In this document: piece by piece, positions 8,747 through 17,543 of the stretch
Numbering within the stretch: the first letter of the stretch is position 1
Layout of the letters: every line of letters begins with the position of its first letter
Source of the DNA: JANQJA01 sp965267485
GTDB taxonomy: Bacteria; Pseudomonadota; Gammaproteobacteria; Pseudomonadales; Azotimanducaceae
Length of the DNA stretch: 64,000 nt
Reading direction: 5' to 3'
NCBI GenBank assembly: GCA_965267485.1
Contig: OZ254080.1
Location: 2,480,001-2,544,000 of the forward strand
Position numbers and translations under genes: made by a program
Notes under the pieces: generated by a model
Told to the model about the DNA's origin: nothing
The model's database searches: none
The model's input: the letters and a program-made list of their open reading frames with translations, nothing else

Positions 8747-10291
8747 ATGGAAAAAGAGCAAAGGCGAGCACAACTCAACATCGAGCAAACGCCCCTCTCC
8801 CACGCTGAAGCAGCGGAGGAACAACTACTCCACACCAAGAAGCTTGAAGTCAGAGATCGTGAGCGATTGGCGAAAAACCTCGGGCAGCTAGCCCACAAGA
8901 CCTTGACTGAGACGAGCCTGCGTCAGATTTTCATCGAAGCATTCGGCGATGTATCAGGAGAAAGTCTCTACAAGAAACGCAAAACGATTCTGTGCCTACC
9001 AAACGAGGCACCCGCGAGTAAGCTCCGAACACAACCCAAACAGTACCTGCAACTCTTTGACGTCATCGCAAAGCACAGTTCGTCTGAGCACGGTCAAGAA
9101 CGTCGGAGAAAATGCTTGCTGTGCTTAGTCGAAGGCACGTCTTTCGACTACCAAGCCGCGCATAGAGAACGATTCCATTCAGCGTATCAACAAGAACTCG
9201 ATAGAGCCCTTGAGCAAGTCGTCTCTCGAATAGATCGGGAAGTGGACCTCAACTGGATGAGAGCGTGGTGCGGTGAGCATTCTGCCTTTTGGTCGACTGG
9301 CGACAGATATCTACCCGAAGCGGTCGACCTCGCGAACTCAGAAGCGTGGGAAGACGATTTCAATAGATTTTTGATGGATGGGTGGACCTACGATGACCTT
9401 CCGCCTGTTGCAAACGTGGCCACAGTCTTTACGAGGTTTACTCCGCAAGATCTAGTCATCATCAAAAGGCCAGACGATCTCACTGAAAAAGAGTTCTGCA
9501 ACATGCTCGTCAACTGGTCAATAGATGAGGGCATCGATGCCAGTGAGGCGATTGAACGCATATCAGACATGTTTACGGTCATTGAATCCGATACATGCGT
9601 TTACCAACGCACCGCACTAGATCTAGAGATCCGCTACGATACGAGGCTCGAAAAATGGAAACCAGTGATTATCTGGAGAGCTCGACTAGCTTTACCCGTC
9701 GCCGTTTCAAGCCTCCACCACAATACTAGAGGGCTTATTGGGCAAGGCTATCTCTCAGTCGGCAAAACACCCTTCGGGTCGGAAGAAAACATTGCAACTG
9801 ATGCTTTTGCATTCTTTGAACCTACCCAAGAACAGGTCTTTGTCGTCCGAGCCCTACACCAAGGAGCGGAGACTTGGCAGGTCTTCTGTGGTGAGGTCGT
9901 GCTTCCATTCGATGAATTGATGGAACTCAATCCAGGATATGGTTTTGAAGGCGCCGTCGTTGGGGAGACTGCCGATTTCTATTCTCTCTGCTTCTCACCT
10001 TTGCTTCGGCGGGATTTTCCTGAGCCGACTCACGTAGTCGTTTCATCATTGTGGATTGACGAAGACATCGACGATAGACGGGCGCGTGGGAGCTTGTTCA
10101 CACCCGCACCTCGCGGTTCTATTGCCGATCACATTCTAAAGAATCTTGCCTACGGCGATCGGCGTGACAGATTGGACATACGACTACTAGAAAACGCGAA
10201 GATCAAATACAATCTACTTAAGGGACTTCAGGACCGCTGCGAAAGGGAATACTCAGCTGCCATGGAAGCCCGATTCTACGGCGAGACCTAA
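8747..10291 (+). CDS. Uncharacterised 514-residue protein, partner of the DUF4258 gene
   Basis: No family recognised. The ATG at 8747 has AAGGTGAG upstream; the open frame continues back to 8294 but overlaps the DUF4258 gene in another frame, so the shorter start is favoured. The N-terminal 60 residues are strongly charged and helical (MEKEQRRAQLNIEQ), followed by a segment with a CLLC pair near residue 125, a Trp-rich middle (DLNWMRAWCGEHSAFW) and a C-terminal half of alternating strands. There is no signal peptide, transmembrane segment, P-loop or obvious nuclease motif. Low GC and its place beside tRNA-Sec suggest horizontal origin. Confidence 0.7.
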   Translation: MEKEQRRAQLNIEQTPLSHAEAAEEQLLHTKKLEVRDRERLAKNLGQLAHKTLTETSLRQIFIEAFGDVSGESLYKKRKTILCLPNEAPASKLRTQPKQYLQLFDVIAKHSSSEHGQERRRKCLLCLVEGTSFDYQAAHRERFHSAYQQELDRALEQVVSRIDREVDLNWMRAWCGEHSAFWSTGDRYLPEAVDLANSEAWEDDFNRFLMDGWTYDDLPPVANVATVFTRFTPQDLVIIKRPDDLTEKEFCNMLVNWSIDEGIDASEAIERISDMFTVIESDTCVYQRTALDLEIRYDTRLEKWKPVIIWRARLALPVAVSSLHHNTRGLIGQGYLSVGKTPFGSEENIATDAFAFFEPTQEQVFVVRALHQGAETWQVFCGEVVLPFDELMELNPGYGFEGAVVGETADFYSLCFSPLLRRDFPEPTHVVVSSLWIDEDIDDRRARGSLFTPAPRGSIADHILKNLAYGDRRDRLDIRLLENAKIKYNLLKGLQDRCEREYSAAMEARFYGET

Positions 10292-10470
10292 AGCGGAGTT
10301 GCGTTGCGTTGAACGCACGACGATAGCCGATTCCCCTACGATCGAACAGGAAACCTTGGACAATAGCCCACCTATGATTGCCCACAGCGCGTTGGCCAAA
10401 CCAGTAAGTTCCACCAACTAGTGGCCCGGCGAGAGTCAACCCTCAAATGCTTCGAAGCAACTGCGAAAGC

Positions 10471-10564
10471 TGGCGGAAGAGGTAGGAGTCGAACCCACCA
10501 GCCGCCTCAACAGCAGCTCAACGGCTTTGAAGGCCGCGCGACCCACCGGGGCCGTCGCTCTTCC
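10471..10564 (-). tRNA. selC: Selenocysteine tRNA, anticodon UCA
   Basis: On the complement the 94-nt sequence begins GGAAGAGCGACGG and ends in encoded CCA. The anticodon arm GCGGC-CTTCAAA-GCCGT puts TCA in the loop. A long variable arm (AGCTGC...GCGGCT) and an extended acceptor/T-stem helix with T loop TTCGACT are diagnostic of tRNA-Sec. It implies that the organism reads UGA as selenocysteine, in agreement with the selD gene 5 kb away. The 3' end faces the low-GC DUF4258/514-residue cassette. Confidence 0.95.
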
Positions 10565-10718
10565 ACCTGCAATATTCAACTCACCGCTCAGCCGATGCAA
10601 CTCATCGCAGATCGGCCACTCGTGGGCGATACGCTCTCAACTATTTCTGCTCGATGCGCGTCAATAGTCATGTAACCAGCGAGCCGGTTACGACTTTCAA
10701 CAGAGTGGAGAAGTCGAT

Positions 10719-11045
10719 ATGAAAAACATCATCAAGAGCACTGCCGTTGCATTGGCCATCGTCGGGTCAGCATCCGCCTTCGCAGGCAACTACGATTCGC
10801 AGACCGTGCGCTACTCGGCCGATGAACTGAACACCGAGCGCGGTCGCGCGGCGGTGTACCGCGAGCTTCGCCTGGCCGTCGAGGCCGTCTGCGGGTCGAC
10901 CAACCTGCGCAAGGCCGGATCGCTCTACAACAAGCAGCAGAACGAGGCCTGCGTCGACGCCAAGCTCGACGAGATGATCGACAAGATCGGCCATCGCGAG
11001 CTGTCTTCGATGCACCGCAACGAAGGCGTCATCGTCGGCGACTGA
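10719..11045 (+). CDS. UrcA family protein, exported
   Basis: A 108-residue protein with a cleavable signal peptide (MKNIIKSTAVALAIVGSASAFA). The mature part has the UrcA pattern: V.YS..EL.TE.GRAA.YR.LR.AVE.VCG, then a second Cys in NEACVDAKLDEMI. UrcA proteins are small periplasmic proteins of unknown function common in alpha- and gammaproteobacteria. GGAGA sits before the ATG. A promoter is likely in the 150 bp between selC and this gene, since selC reads the other way. Confidence 0.85.
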   Translation: MKNIIKSTAVALAIVGSASAFAGNYDSQTVRYSADELNTERGRAAVYRELRLAVEAVCGSTNLRKAGSLYNKQQNEACVDAKLDEMIDKIGHRELSSMHRNEGVIVGD

Positions 11046-11104
11046 TATCACCCTGACGCCATCGACTGGCCTAACGACAAAAAAAGGCACAGAATGCGGT
11101 AGGT

Positions 11105-11659
11105 ATGAATGCCTACCGCTATTCTGTCGACCAGCAGGATCGTCTGACGAGCGTCGACGACGCCTGGCTGGCTTTCGCACAAACCAATGATGCACCCTGC
11201 ATATCGCGCGATTCGGTCATTGGCCGTCCACTGTTCGACTTTATCGACGGGCAGGAAAGCCGCGAAATTTACCGGGAATTGCTGAGCATCGTTCGCCACA
11301 CGGGCAAGCGGCCCAGCATCCCCTTTCGATGTGACAGTCCGGACAAACGGCGCTACATGGAGTTACACATGACGCGCCAGCCCGGAGACCACGTCGAATT
11401 CGAGGGCAAGCTGATTCACGAGGAACGCCGGCCCCGCGCTGAGCTGCTCGACACGAATCGCCCGACGAGCGAATACGAGCTGACGATCTGCAGCTGGTGC
11501 AAGCGCTTCGGTGTAGACGATGGCTGGCTGGAGGTCGAGGAGGCCATGCGCGAACTCGACCTGTTTGGCTGGGCCGTGATGCCAAGGCTCAGAAATGATG
11601 TTTGCGACCGCTGCAGCGTGATGCTGCAGCGGGAGATATCAGCTTTGAGCAGCGAGTAG
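11105..11659 (+). CDS. PAS-like protein with C-terminal CxxC pairs
   Basis: A 184-residue soluble protein. Residues 1-100 resemble a PAS fold (YSVDQQDRLTSVDDAWLAFA, then GRPLFDFIDG and a LLSIVRHTGK helix). The C-terminal part contains ICSWCKRF and, about 45 residues later, VCDRC, making a plausible four-Cys metal site. There is no kinase, cyclase or DNA-binding domain, so it may be a stand-alone sensor or adaptor. Its 3' end overlaps the convergent acyl-CoA synthetase by 21 bp. Confidence 0.65.
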   Translation: MNAYRYSVDQQDRLTSVDDAWLAFAQTNDAPCISRDSVIGRPLFDFIDGQESREIYRELLSIVRHTGKRPSIPFRCDSPDKRRYMELHMTRQPGDHVEFEGKLIHEERRPRAELLDTNRPTSEYELTICSWCKRFGVDDGWLEVEEAMRELDLFGWAVMPRLRNDVCDRCSVMLQREISALSSE

Positions 11660-13264
11660 CTGCGACTCCGCAAACGTTTTGATGAGCTTGTAGTTCGCCT
11701 TGCCGTTCGGTGCGCGTTCGAGATCGTCCTTGACGAGGATACGCTTCGGCACCTTGTAGGCAGCGAGCTTGGTGCGCGCAAATTCACGCATCGCATCTTC
11801 ATCCAGCGACTCACCGGGATTCATTTGCACGACCGCGGTGATGGACTGGCCCCACTTGTCATCGGCGATCCCCACCACGAGGCAGTCAGCGACGGCATCG
11901 TGATGCTTGAGCGCTTCCTCGACTTCCTCCGGATACACCTTCTCGCCCGCCGTGTTGATGCAGTTGCTGCCGCGACCGAGCAGCGTTAGCGAGCCATCGG
12001 CCTCGACCTTCACCCAGTCGCCCGGGATCGAATAGCGAACGCCATTGATCGTCCGGAAGGTCTTGTCGGTCTTTTCCTGGTCCTTGTAGTAGCCCATCGG
12101 CAAGAAGCCGCTGACCGCGACCATCCCCGGCTCGTTGTCCCCGGGCTGCACTTCGCGGCCGTCTTCGGTGAACACCTTGCAGCGCTCACCGAGCTGGAAC
12201 TTCGCGACTTCGACCACGGCATCCTTGGTCATGACGGATGAGCCAAGGCCGATCGCTTCTGACGACGAGAAGCCGTCGGCCAGCAAGAGATTCTCGTTGT
12301 GTCGCAAGAGGCCCGCCTTCACGTCGCGCGTCCACATGACGCCCGACGAGGTGATCGCGACGACCGACGAGATATCCCACTTGCCGGGGTCGGCATCCAG
12401 CGCCTCGACGATGGGACGGGCGAAAGCATCGCCCACAATCGTCACCGCGGTTGCCTTGTGCTTGTCGATGGCCTCGAGCGCCTCCTCGGGCTTGAAGCTC
12501 TTCGAGGGCAGCGTGATGCAGGTGCCGCCGCGCGAAAACGCGCCGATGGCCGACAGCAGGCCGGTGCCATGCATGAGCGGCGGCAGCGGCAGATTGACCG
12601 GGGCCGGCTCGTTCGCAAGTCGCTCGCGATACTCGTCGAGGTTCTCCACCGGCGGAACACCCAGACGCGGGTTGCCGCCACCGCCCAGCACGTTCCACAG
12701 ATCGTAGTGACGCCACATGACGCCCTTGGGCATCCCGGTGGTGCCGCCCGTGTAGATAAAGAGCAGATCGTCTTCGGAACGCTCGATGTCGAGCGGTGAG
12801 CCATCACCCCGCTCGGCGATGTCCTCGTAGGCGATGACGTTCTCGCCACCTTGCTCGCCTGCTTCGTCCACTTCGACCCACTGCTTCACCTTGGGCAGCT
12901 TGTCGCGAATGTGGGCAACCTGGGTGGCAAACTCGGCCTTGTAGACAACCACCGTGGCATCAGAATTGTCGAGCAGGTAGAGCAACTCGTCTTCGATGTA
13001 GCGGTAATTCACGTTGACGTGGGTCAGGCGTGCCTTGAAGCCGGCCGCGATGCCCTCGCTGTACTCCGGGCAATTGCGCATGTAAAACGCGATCTTGTCC
13101 CCCGGCTCGGCACCGCCTTCGAGAAGATTGCGTGCCAGATTGTTGGTGCGGCGTGTAAAGTCACCCCAGGGAATGATGCGCTCGCCATGAATGAGCGCTG
13201 GCCGGTCGGCCGGTACGACTGAATCGACGACATCCAGAATGTCGCCATAGTTCCACACGGTCAT
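11639..13264 (-). CDS. Acyl-CoA synthetase (AMP-forming)
   Basis: A 541-residue ANL-superfamily ligase starting at the ATG at 13264 (MTVWNYGDILDVVDS). A longer open frame to 14305 runs antisense through the GH3 gene and is rejected. The AMP-binding P-loop LLFIYTGGTTGMPKGV, a later YSIPGDWVKVEADG, and the hinge/C-terminal GRGSNCINTAGEKVYPEEVE with catalytic Lys in RAPNGKANYKLI are all present. It activates a carboxylic acid with ATP and CoA; a fatty or steroid side-chain acid is likely but not shown. It shares a 57-bp divergent promoter region with the GH3 gene. Confidence 0.88.
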   Translation of the reverse strand: MTVWNYGDILDVVDSVVPADRPALIHGERIIPWGDFTRRTNNLARNLLEGGAEPGDKIAFYMRNCPEYSEGIAAGFKARLTHVNVNYRYIEDELLYLLDNSDATVVVYKAEFATQVAHIRDKLPKVKQWVEVDEAGEQGGENVIAYEDIAERGDGSPLDIERSEDDLLFIYTGGTTGMPKGVMWRHYDLWNVLGGGGNPRLGVPPVENLDEYRERLANEPAPVNLPLPPLMHGTGLLSAIGAFSRGGTCITLPSKSFKPEEALEAIDKHKATAVTIVGDAFARPIVEALDADPGKWDISSVVAITSSGVMWTRDVKAGLLRHNENLLLADGFSSSEAIGLGSSVMTKDAVVEVAKFQLGERCKVFTEDGREVQPGDNEPGMVAVSGFLPMGYYKDQEKTDKTFRTINGVRYSIPGDWVKVEADGSLTLLGRGSNCINTAGEKVYPEEVEEALKHHDAVADCLVVGIADDKWGQSITAVVQMNPGESLDEDAMREFARTKLAAYKVPKRILVKDDLERAPNGKANYKLIKTFAESQLLAAQS

Positions 13265-13321
13265 GATTACCCCTCTTATTGGCTGACTAATTTGTATCAT
13301 ATCTAAAAAAGAGTAGCGTCC

Positions 13322-15385
13322 ATGTCCGAATCCGAAACTCTCCTCGCCTTTGACGACGAGGCCATCCAGGCCGGCAACCGCGCCCACGCCATCGACCACG
13401 ACGCGATCGATATCCGGGTCGATGCCCTGCTGGCTTCCATGACGCTGGGCCAGCAGATCAACGAGATCCGCGGTGCACAACAGGCACCGATCGACGGCCT
13501 CTACTATGCGGGTGGCGACGAGACGCTGGGCATCCCGCCCTACAAGATGGTCGATGGCCCCCGGGGTGCACGTGCGGGTGAAGCCACCGCGTTCCCGGTC
13601 GCGATCGCGCGCGCAGCAACCTTTGATGTCGACCTCGAACGTCGCGTCGGCATGGCGATCGGCCTCGAGGTCGCCGCCAAGGGCGGCAACGTGCTGCTGG
13701 CCCCGACCATCAACCTTCTGCGCCATCCCGGCTGGGGCCGCGCCCAGGAAACCTATTCGGAGGACACAAACCTGACGGGTGCGATGGGGTGCGCTTTCAT
13801 TGCGGGTGCGCAGAACCACGTGCTCACGAGCCCGAAACACTTCGCCGTGAACAATGTCGAGTTCACGCGCTTCGATATGAGCGCGGAACTCTCGGCCCGA
13901 ACGCTGCACGAGGTTTACCTGCCCCACTTCAAACGCTGTGTGGTCGAAGCCGGCGCCGCCTCGGTCATGTCCGCCTACAACAAGCTGCAGGGCGTGTACT
14001 GCGGCGAGCATCCGGAGCTGCTGACGAACATCCTCCGTGACGACTGGGGCTTTCGCGGCTTCGTCGAGTCTGACTGGTTTCTCGGTACGCGATCGACAGC
14101 GCCCGCCATCAATGCCGGGCTGGATATCGAAATGCCGGCGCCCTACCGCTTCACGGACGAGAAGCTGAAAGCCGCCGTCGATGCCGGCGAACTCACCGAG
14201 GAGGCCATTGCCCGCGCCGCCGGGCGCGCCCTGCACCAGAAGCTGGCCTGGGATCTGGCCAACGCGACGACACCGCCCGAAGACGTCGTCGCGTCGGAAG
14301 CGCACCTCAGCCTCGCGCAGGAGGCCGCCGAGAAATCCATCGTGCTGCTCAAGAACAATGATGTGTTGCCGTTGTCGGCCGGCCGCATTGCTGTCGTTGG
14401 CGATCTCGCCGATACGGCCAACCTCGGCGACCGCGGCAGCAGCTTCGTCACCTCGTCAGAGATCATCACGCCGCTGCTCGGCATACGCACCCGGCATCCT
14501 GACTGTGAATACTTTCCTTCTGACAGCGACTTCGCCGCGCTCGCAGACTTCGACGTCGCGGTGCTCGTGGTCGGGCTCACCTATCGCGAGGAAGGCGAAT
14601 ACATTCCCACCCAGCAGCAGGAAGCCGAGGGCAGCGATCTGGCCCGGGGCGGCGATCGCAGGGAACTCACCCTCCCCGACCACCAGATCGAACTGATCGA
14701 GCGGGCGCGCGCCCACGCCTCAACGCTGATCGTCGTCCTTGAAGGCGGCAGCGCCATCGACGTCGAAAGCTGGCTGGACCAGGCGGATGCACTGCTCATG
14801 GCCTGGTATCCGGGCTGCCGCGGCGGACACGCGATTGCGCGGGTGCTGTTCGGCGACGTCTGCCCCAGTGGGCGCTTGCCGGTCAGTTTTGCCAACATGG
14901 CGCAACTGCCGCCCTGGGACGTCGAGTCGCTCAGCGTCGAGCATGAATTCCTGCAGGGCTACCGCTATGTCGATGCCGGCGGCCACACGCCGGCGTTCCC
15001 GTTCGGCTTTGGCCTCAGCTACACGACGTTCGATCTGGAGAACCTGTATATCGAGCGCTACGACAATGGCTTCGAGGTCAACATGGATGTGATCAACACC
15101 GGCGAGCGCCCCGGCGCCGCGGTGGTTCAACTCTATGTCGCCGTCAGCGAATCGGCTGTCGAGCGTGCGCCGCGGGACTTGCGGGGCTTTGGCCGGCTCG
15201 AGCTCGAACCCGGGGAAACGAAGACCCTGCGGTTCGAGTTGATGGACGAAGACCTTGAGTACTACGACGAGTCCCGCGGCTGGCAGCTCGAGCGAGCCCG
15301 CTACAGCATCGAGGCGGGCTTCTCGTCCCGCGAGATCGTGCTGGCCCAGAGCTGGCTACTCGACGAGGAGTTCACGCCGGTTTAG
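13322..15385 (+). CDS. Glycoside hydrolase family 3 (beta-glucosidase type)
   Basis: A 687-residue GH3 enzyme. Order: the (beta/alpha)8 domain with GIPPYKMVDGPRGAR, the KHF motif in TSPKHFAVNNVEF, and the nucleophile Asp in GFRGFVESDWFLGT; then the alpha/beta sandwich domain (IVLLKNNDVLPL; GGSAIDVESWLDQADALLMA); then a fibronectin-III-like C-terminal domain (GERPGAAVVQLYV). No signal peptide is seen, so a cytoplasmic enzyme acting on imported glycosides is inferred. It overlaps the convergent selD gene by 4 bp. Confidence 0.9.
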   Translation: MSESETLLAFDDEAIQAGNRAHAIDHDAIDIRVDALLASMTLGQQINEIRGAQQAPIDGLYYAGGDETLGIPPYKMVDGPRGARAGEATAFPVAIARAATFDVDLERRVGMAIGLEVAAKGGNVLLAPTINLLRHPGWGRAQETYSEDTNLTGAMGCAFIAGAQNHVLTSPKHFAVNNVEFTRFDMSAELSARTLHEVYLPHFKRCVVEAGAASVMSAYNKLQGVYCGEHPELLTNILRDDWGFRGFVESDWFLGTRSTAPAINAGLDIEMPAPYRFTDEKLKAAVDAGELTEEAIARAAGRALHQKLAWDLANATTPPEDVVASEAHLSLAQEAAEKSIVLLKNNDVLPLSAGRIAVVGDLADTANLGDRGSSFVTSSEIITPLLGIRTRHPDCEYFPSDSDFAALADFDVAVLVVGLTYREEGEYIPTQQQEAEGSDLARGGDRRELTLPDHQIELIERARAHASTLIVVLEGGSAIDVESWLDQADALLMAWYPGCRGGHAIARVLFGDVCPSGRLPVSFANMAQLPPWDVESLSVEHEFLQGYRYVDAGGHTPAFPFGFGLSYTTFDLENLYIERYDNGFEVNMDVINTGERPGAAVVQLYVAVSESAVERAPRDLRGFGRLELEPGETKTLRFELMDEDLEYYDESRGWQLERARYSIEAGFSSREIVLAQSWLLDEEFTPV

Positions 15386-17541
15386 CGAACGGTGATGCCG
15401 CCGGTCTCGGTGACGTGCCCGACGACCGCAGCATGCTCATAGCCCGCCGCACGCAGCTTCGAGACAACGTCAGTCGCCTGTTCCGCGGGTACGCCGGCCA
15501 GCAACCCACCGGAGGTTTGCGGATCAAACAGCAAGGGCTCACGGCTGTCGCCACAGGCGGTAAAGCCGGCGACCGAGCGCCGATTGCCCGCGTACAGCGA
15601 ACTCTCGATACCGGCCGCGCTCATCTCGCGCGCACCGGGCAATAAGGGGACATCGGCCAGGACGAGTTCAGCGCCGGTGCCGGAGGCGTCCAGCATCTCG
15701 CCGAGATGCCCGGCAACGCCGAAGCCCGTGACATCGGTCATCGCCGTTGCGCCAGCGTCGATCAATAGCGCCGCGGCGTCCCTGTTTGATTGCAGCATGA
15801 TCCGGGTCGCGGCCTCGACCCACGCGCCCCGCGCCTTCGCCTGCATGTCAGCCGCGAGCAGCACGCCGGTACCCATCGGTTTCGTGAGCACGAGCGCCTG
15901 CCCCGGCACGAGCCCGCCCTTGCGGTGCACCTGATCGGGGTCAATCAAGCCGTTTACCGCAAAGCCCAGCGAGAGTTCCATGCCCTCACTGGTATGCCCG
16001 CCGACCAGCGCGACGTCTTCTGCGCCAAGCTGATCGAGGCTGCCCCGCATGAGCAGCGCAAGCAGTTCTCTCGTCTTCGCCGGCGTGGCATAGGGCAGTG
16101 TCATAACCGCAAGCGCCGTCACCGGCTTGCCGCCCATGGCGTAGATATCGCTCAGCGCATGGTTGACCGCAATGCGCGCGAACACCCACGGGTCGTCGAT
16201 GAAACCCCGAAAGTGATCGACGGTGTGCAGCATGAGCTTGCCGGGCGGCACCTCGTACAGTGCGGCATCATCAAGATCTCCGCTGACACCCATCTCGCCG
16301 AGTACTTCAGCCAACAGGTCTGCGGCAACCTTGGCGCCGCAGCCACCACACTGCATCTGGTCATCAAAATCGGCGAGCAAGCCATCGCGGGGCTCGGCTG
16401 CCATCGAAGGTAGCTCGTTGAATCGCGCCATGAAGCGACGATCGATCCAGTTCTTCCATTGCCACACCCACGCGCCCGCCGCCGTCTGGCCCCACTTCGA
16501 CGCGACGGCGCGCTTGCCGCCGACCGAGATCAGCGACAGGAAGTCCTGCTGCGGCCTGAACGGCTTCGGCGCCTGGCCGAGCAGCACGCGGCGCAGGTTG
16601 TCATGCAGCGGTTTGCCCTGCCGCACGGCATACACGCCGGCCTTCGGACGCGGGTAATCGTCATTCGATGAGATGTCGCCGACGGCAAACACGTCGGTAT
16701 GGGACACTGATTGAAGTGTTGCCCCGGTCCGGATGAATCCACGCTCGTCGAGCGCAAGCCCGGTTTCGGCAAGCCAGTCCTGCGAGGCGGCGTTGGTCAC
16801 GAGAAACGTCTGGTCGAGCGCAATGAACTCGCCGCGCTCGCTGACAACACCATCCGGCCGCACCTCGGCCGCGCGGAACGTACCGTGATAGGCAATGCGC
16901 CGGCTGGCGAGTTCCTGCTCGAAGCGGGCCTGCACCTGCGCCGGGTAGCCAGGCAACGGCGCGGCGCTGTCGGCCATGAGGTGCATCCCGACACCGTCTA
17001 CACCCTCGTGCCGTAGCCGGTGGTGAACGGCGAGGCACAGCTCGATGCCGCCGGCACCGGCGCCAACAAAACCGACTTGTTGCACGCGGCCCGCGCGTGC
17101 GTCTGCCAGAAACGCCTCCCACTTGTCGAGGAAGCGATTGATGGGCTTGACCGCAATGGCATGTTCATCCGCACCGGGCAGGTTTTCCGTCGAGGGCGTA
17201 ATGCCGATGTCGAGGGAAAGCACGTCGTAGGGAACATCGGGCCGGCCCTCGCAAACAACGCGCCCTGACGTCACATCGATCCCTGTCGCGCGGCTGCGAA
17301 TGAAGCGCGCACCGGCAAACCGGCACAGCGGCCCGAGTTCGATGTGAATATCATCCGGCGTGTAGTGGCCGGCGACGACGCCCGGCAGCATGCCTGAATA
17401 CGGCGTACGGCTGTCGGGGCTGACCAGCGTGACCTGCAGTCCGGGCATCGGCTTCATGCCCAGCATCCGCAGCACGATCACGTGCGCGTGTCCGCCCCCG
17501 ACGAGTACGAGATCTCTGGCGATAGGCGAGACGGCTTTCAA
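15382..17541 (-). CDS. selD: Fusion of NADH-dehydrogenase-like flavoprotein and selenide,water dikinase
   Basis: A 719-residue two-domain protein. Residues 1-370 are an FAD/NAD(P)-binding pyridine nucleotide-disulfide oxidoreductase (LVLVGGGHAHVIVLRMLG at the start; TDVFAVGDISSND at the FAD site). Residues 390-719 are SelD: QCGGCGAK places the catalytic Cys at about 401 and Lys at 404, followed by the AIRS core (LVGGHTSEGMELSLGFAVNG). SelD makes selenophosphate for Sec-tRNA. The NDH-like fusion is a known bacterial arrangement, thought to reduce the selenium substrate. The start is a TTG, 2 bp after the stop of the upstream esterase, so co-expression is likely. Confidence 0.92.
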   Translation of the reverse strand: MKAVSPIARDLVLVGGGHAHVIVLRMLGMKPMPGLQVTLVSPDSRTPYSGMLPGVVAGHYTPDDIHIELGPLCRFAGARFIRSRATGIDVTSGRVVCEGRPDVPYDVLSLDIGITPSTENLPGADEHAIAVKPINRFLDKWEAFLADARAGRVQQVGFVGAGAGGIELCLAVHHRLRHEGVDGVGMHLMADSAAPLPGYPAQVQARFEQELASRRIAYHGTFRAAEVRPDGVVSERGEFIALDQTFLVTNAASQDWLAETGLALDERGFIRTGATLQSVSHTDVFAVGDISSNDDYPRPKAGVYAVRQGKPLHDNLRRVLLGQAPKPFRPQQDFLSLISVGGKRAVASKWGQTAAGAWVWQWKNWIDRRFMARFNELPSMAAEPRDGLLADFDDQMQCGGCGAKVAADLLAEVLGEMGVSGDLDDAALYEVPPGKLMLHTVDHFRGFIDDPWVFARIAVNHALSDIYAMGGKPVTALAVMTLPYATPAKTRELLALLMRGSLDQLGAEDVALVGGHTSEGMELSLGFAVNGLIDPDQVHRKGGLVPGQALVLTKPMGTGVLLAADMQAKARGAWVEAATRIMLQSNRDAAALLIDAGATAMTDVTGFGVAGHLGEMLDASGTGAELVLADVPLLPGAREMSAAGIESSLYAGNRRSVAGFTACGDSREPLLFDPQTSGGLLAGVPAEQATDVVSKLRAAGYEHAAVVGHVTETGGITVR

Positions 17542-17543
17542 AT

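Noticed and set aside
7552..10564. Direct repeat of the tRNA-Sec 3' end as an island attachment site
   Set aside because: I searched by eye for a second copy of the tRNA 3' end (TGGCGGAAGAGGTAGGAG) to the left of the cassette and found only an AGGTAG-level match near 7558; no integrase is visible either.
13265..14305. Long upstream extension of the acyl-CoA synthetase frame on the minus strand
   Set aside because: It runs antisense through the GH3 gene, whose motifs are all in the plus frame; the ligase N-terminus begins at 13264.
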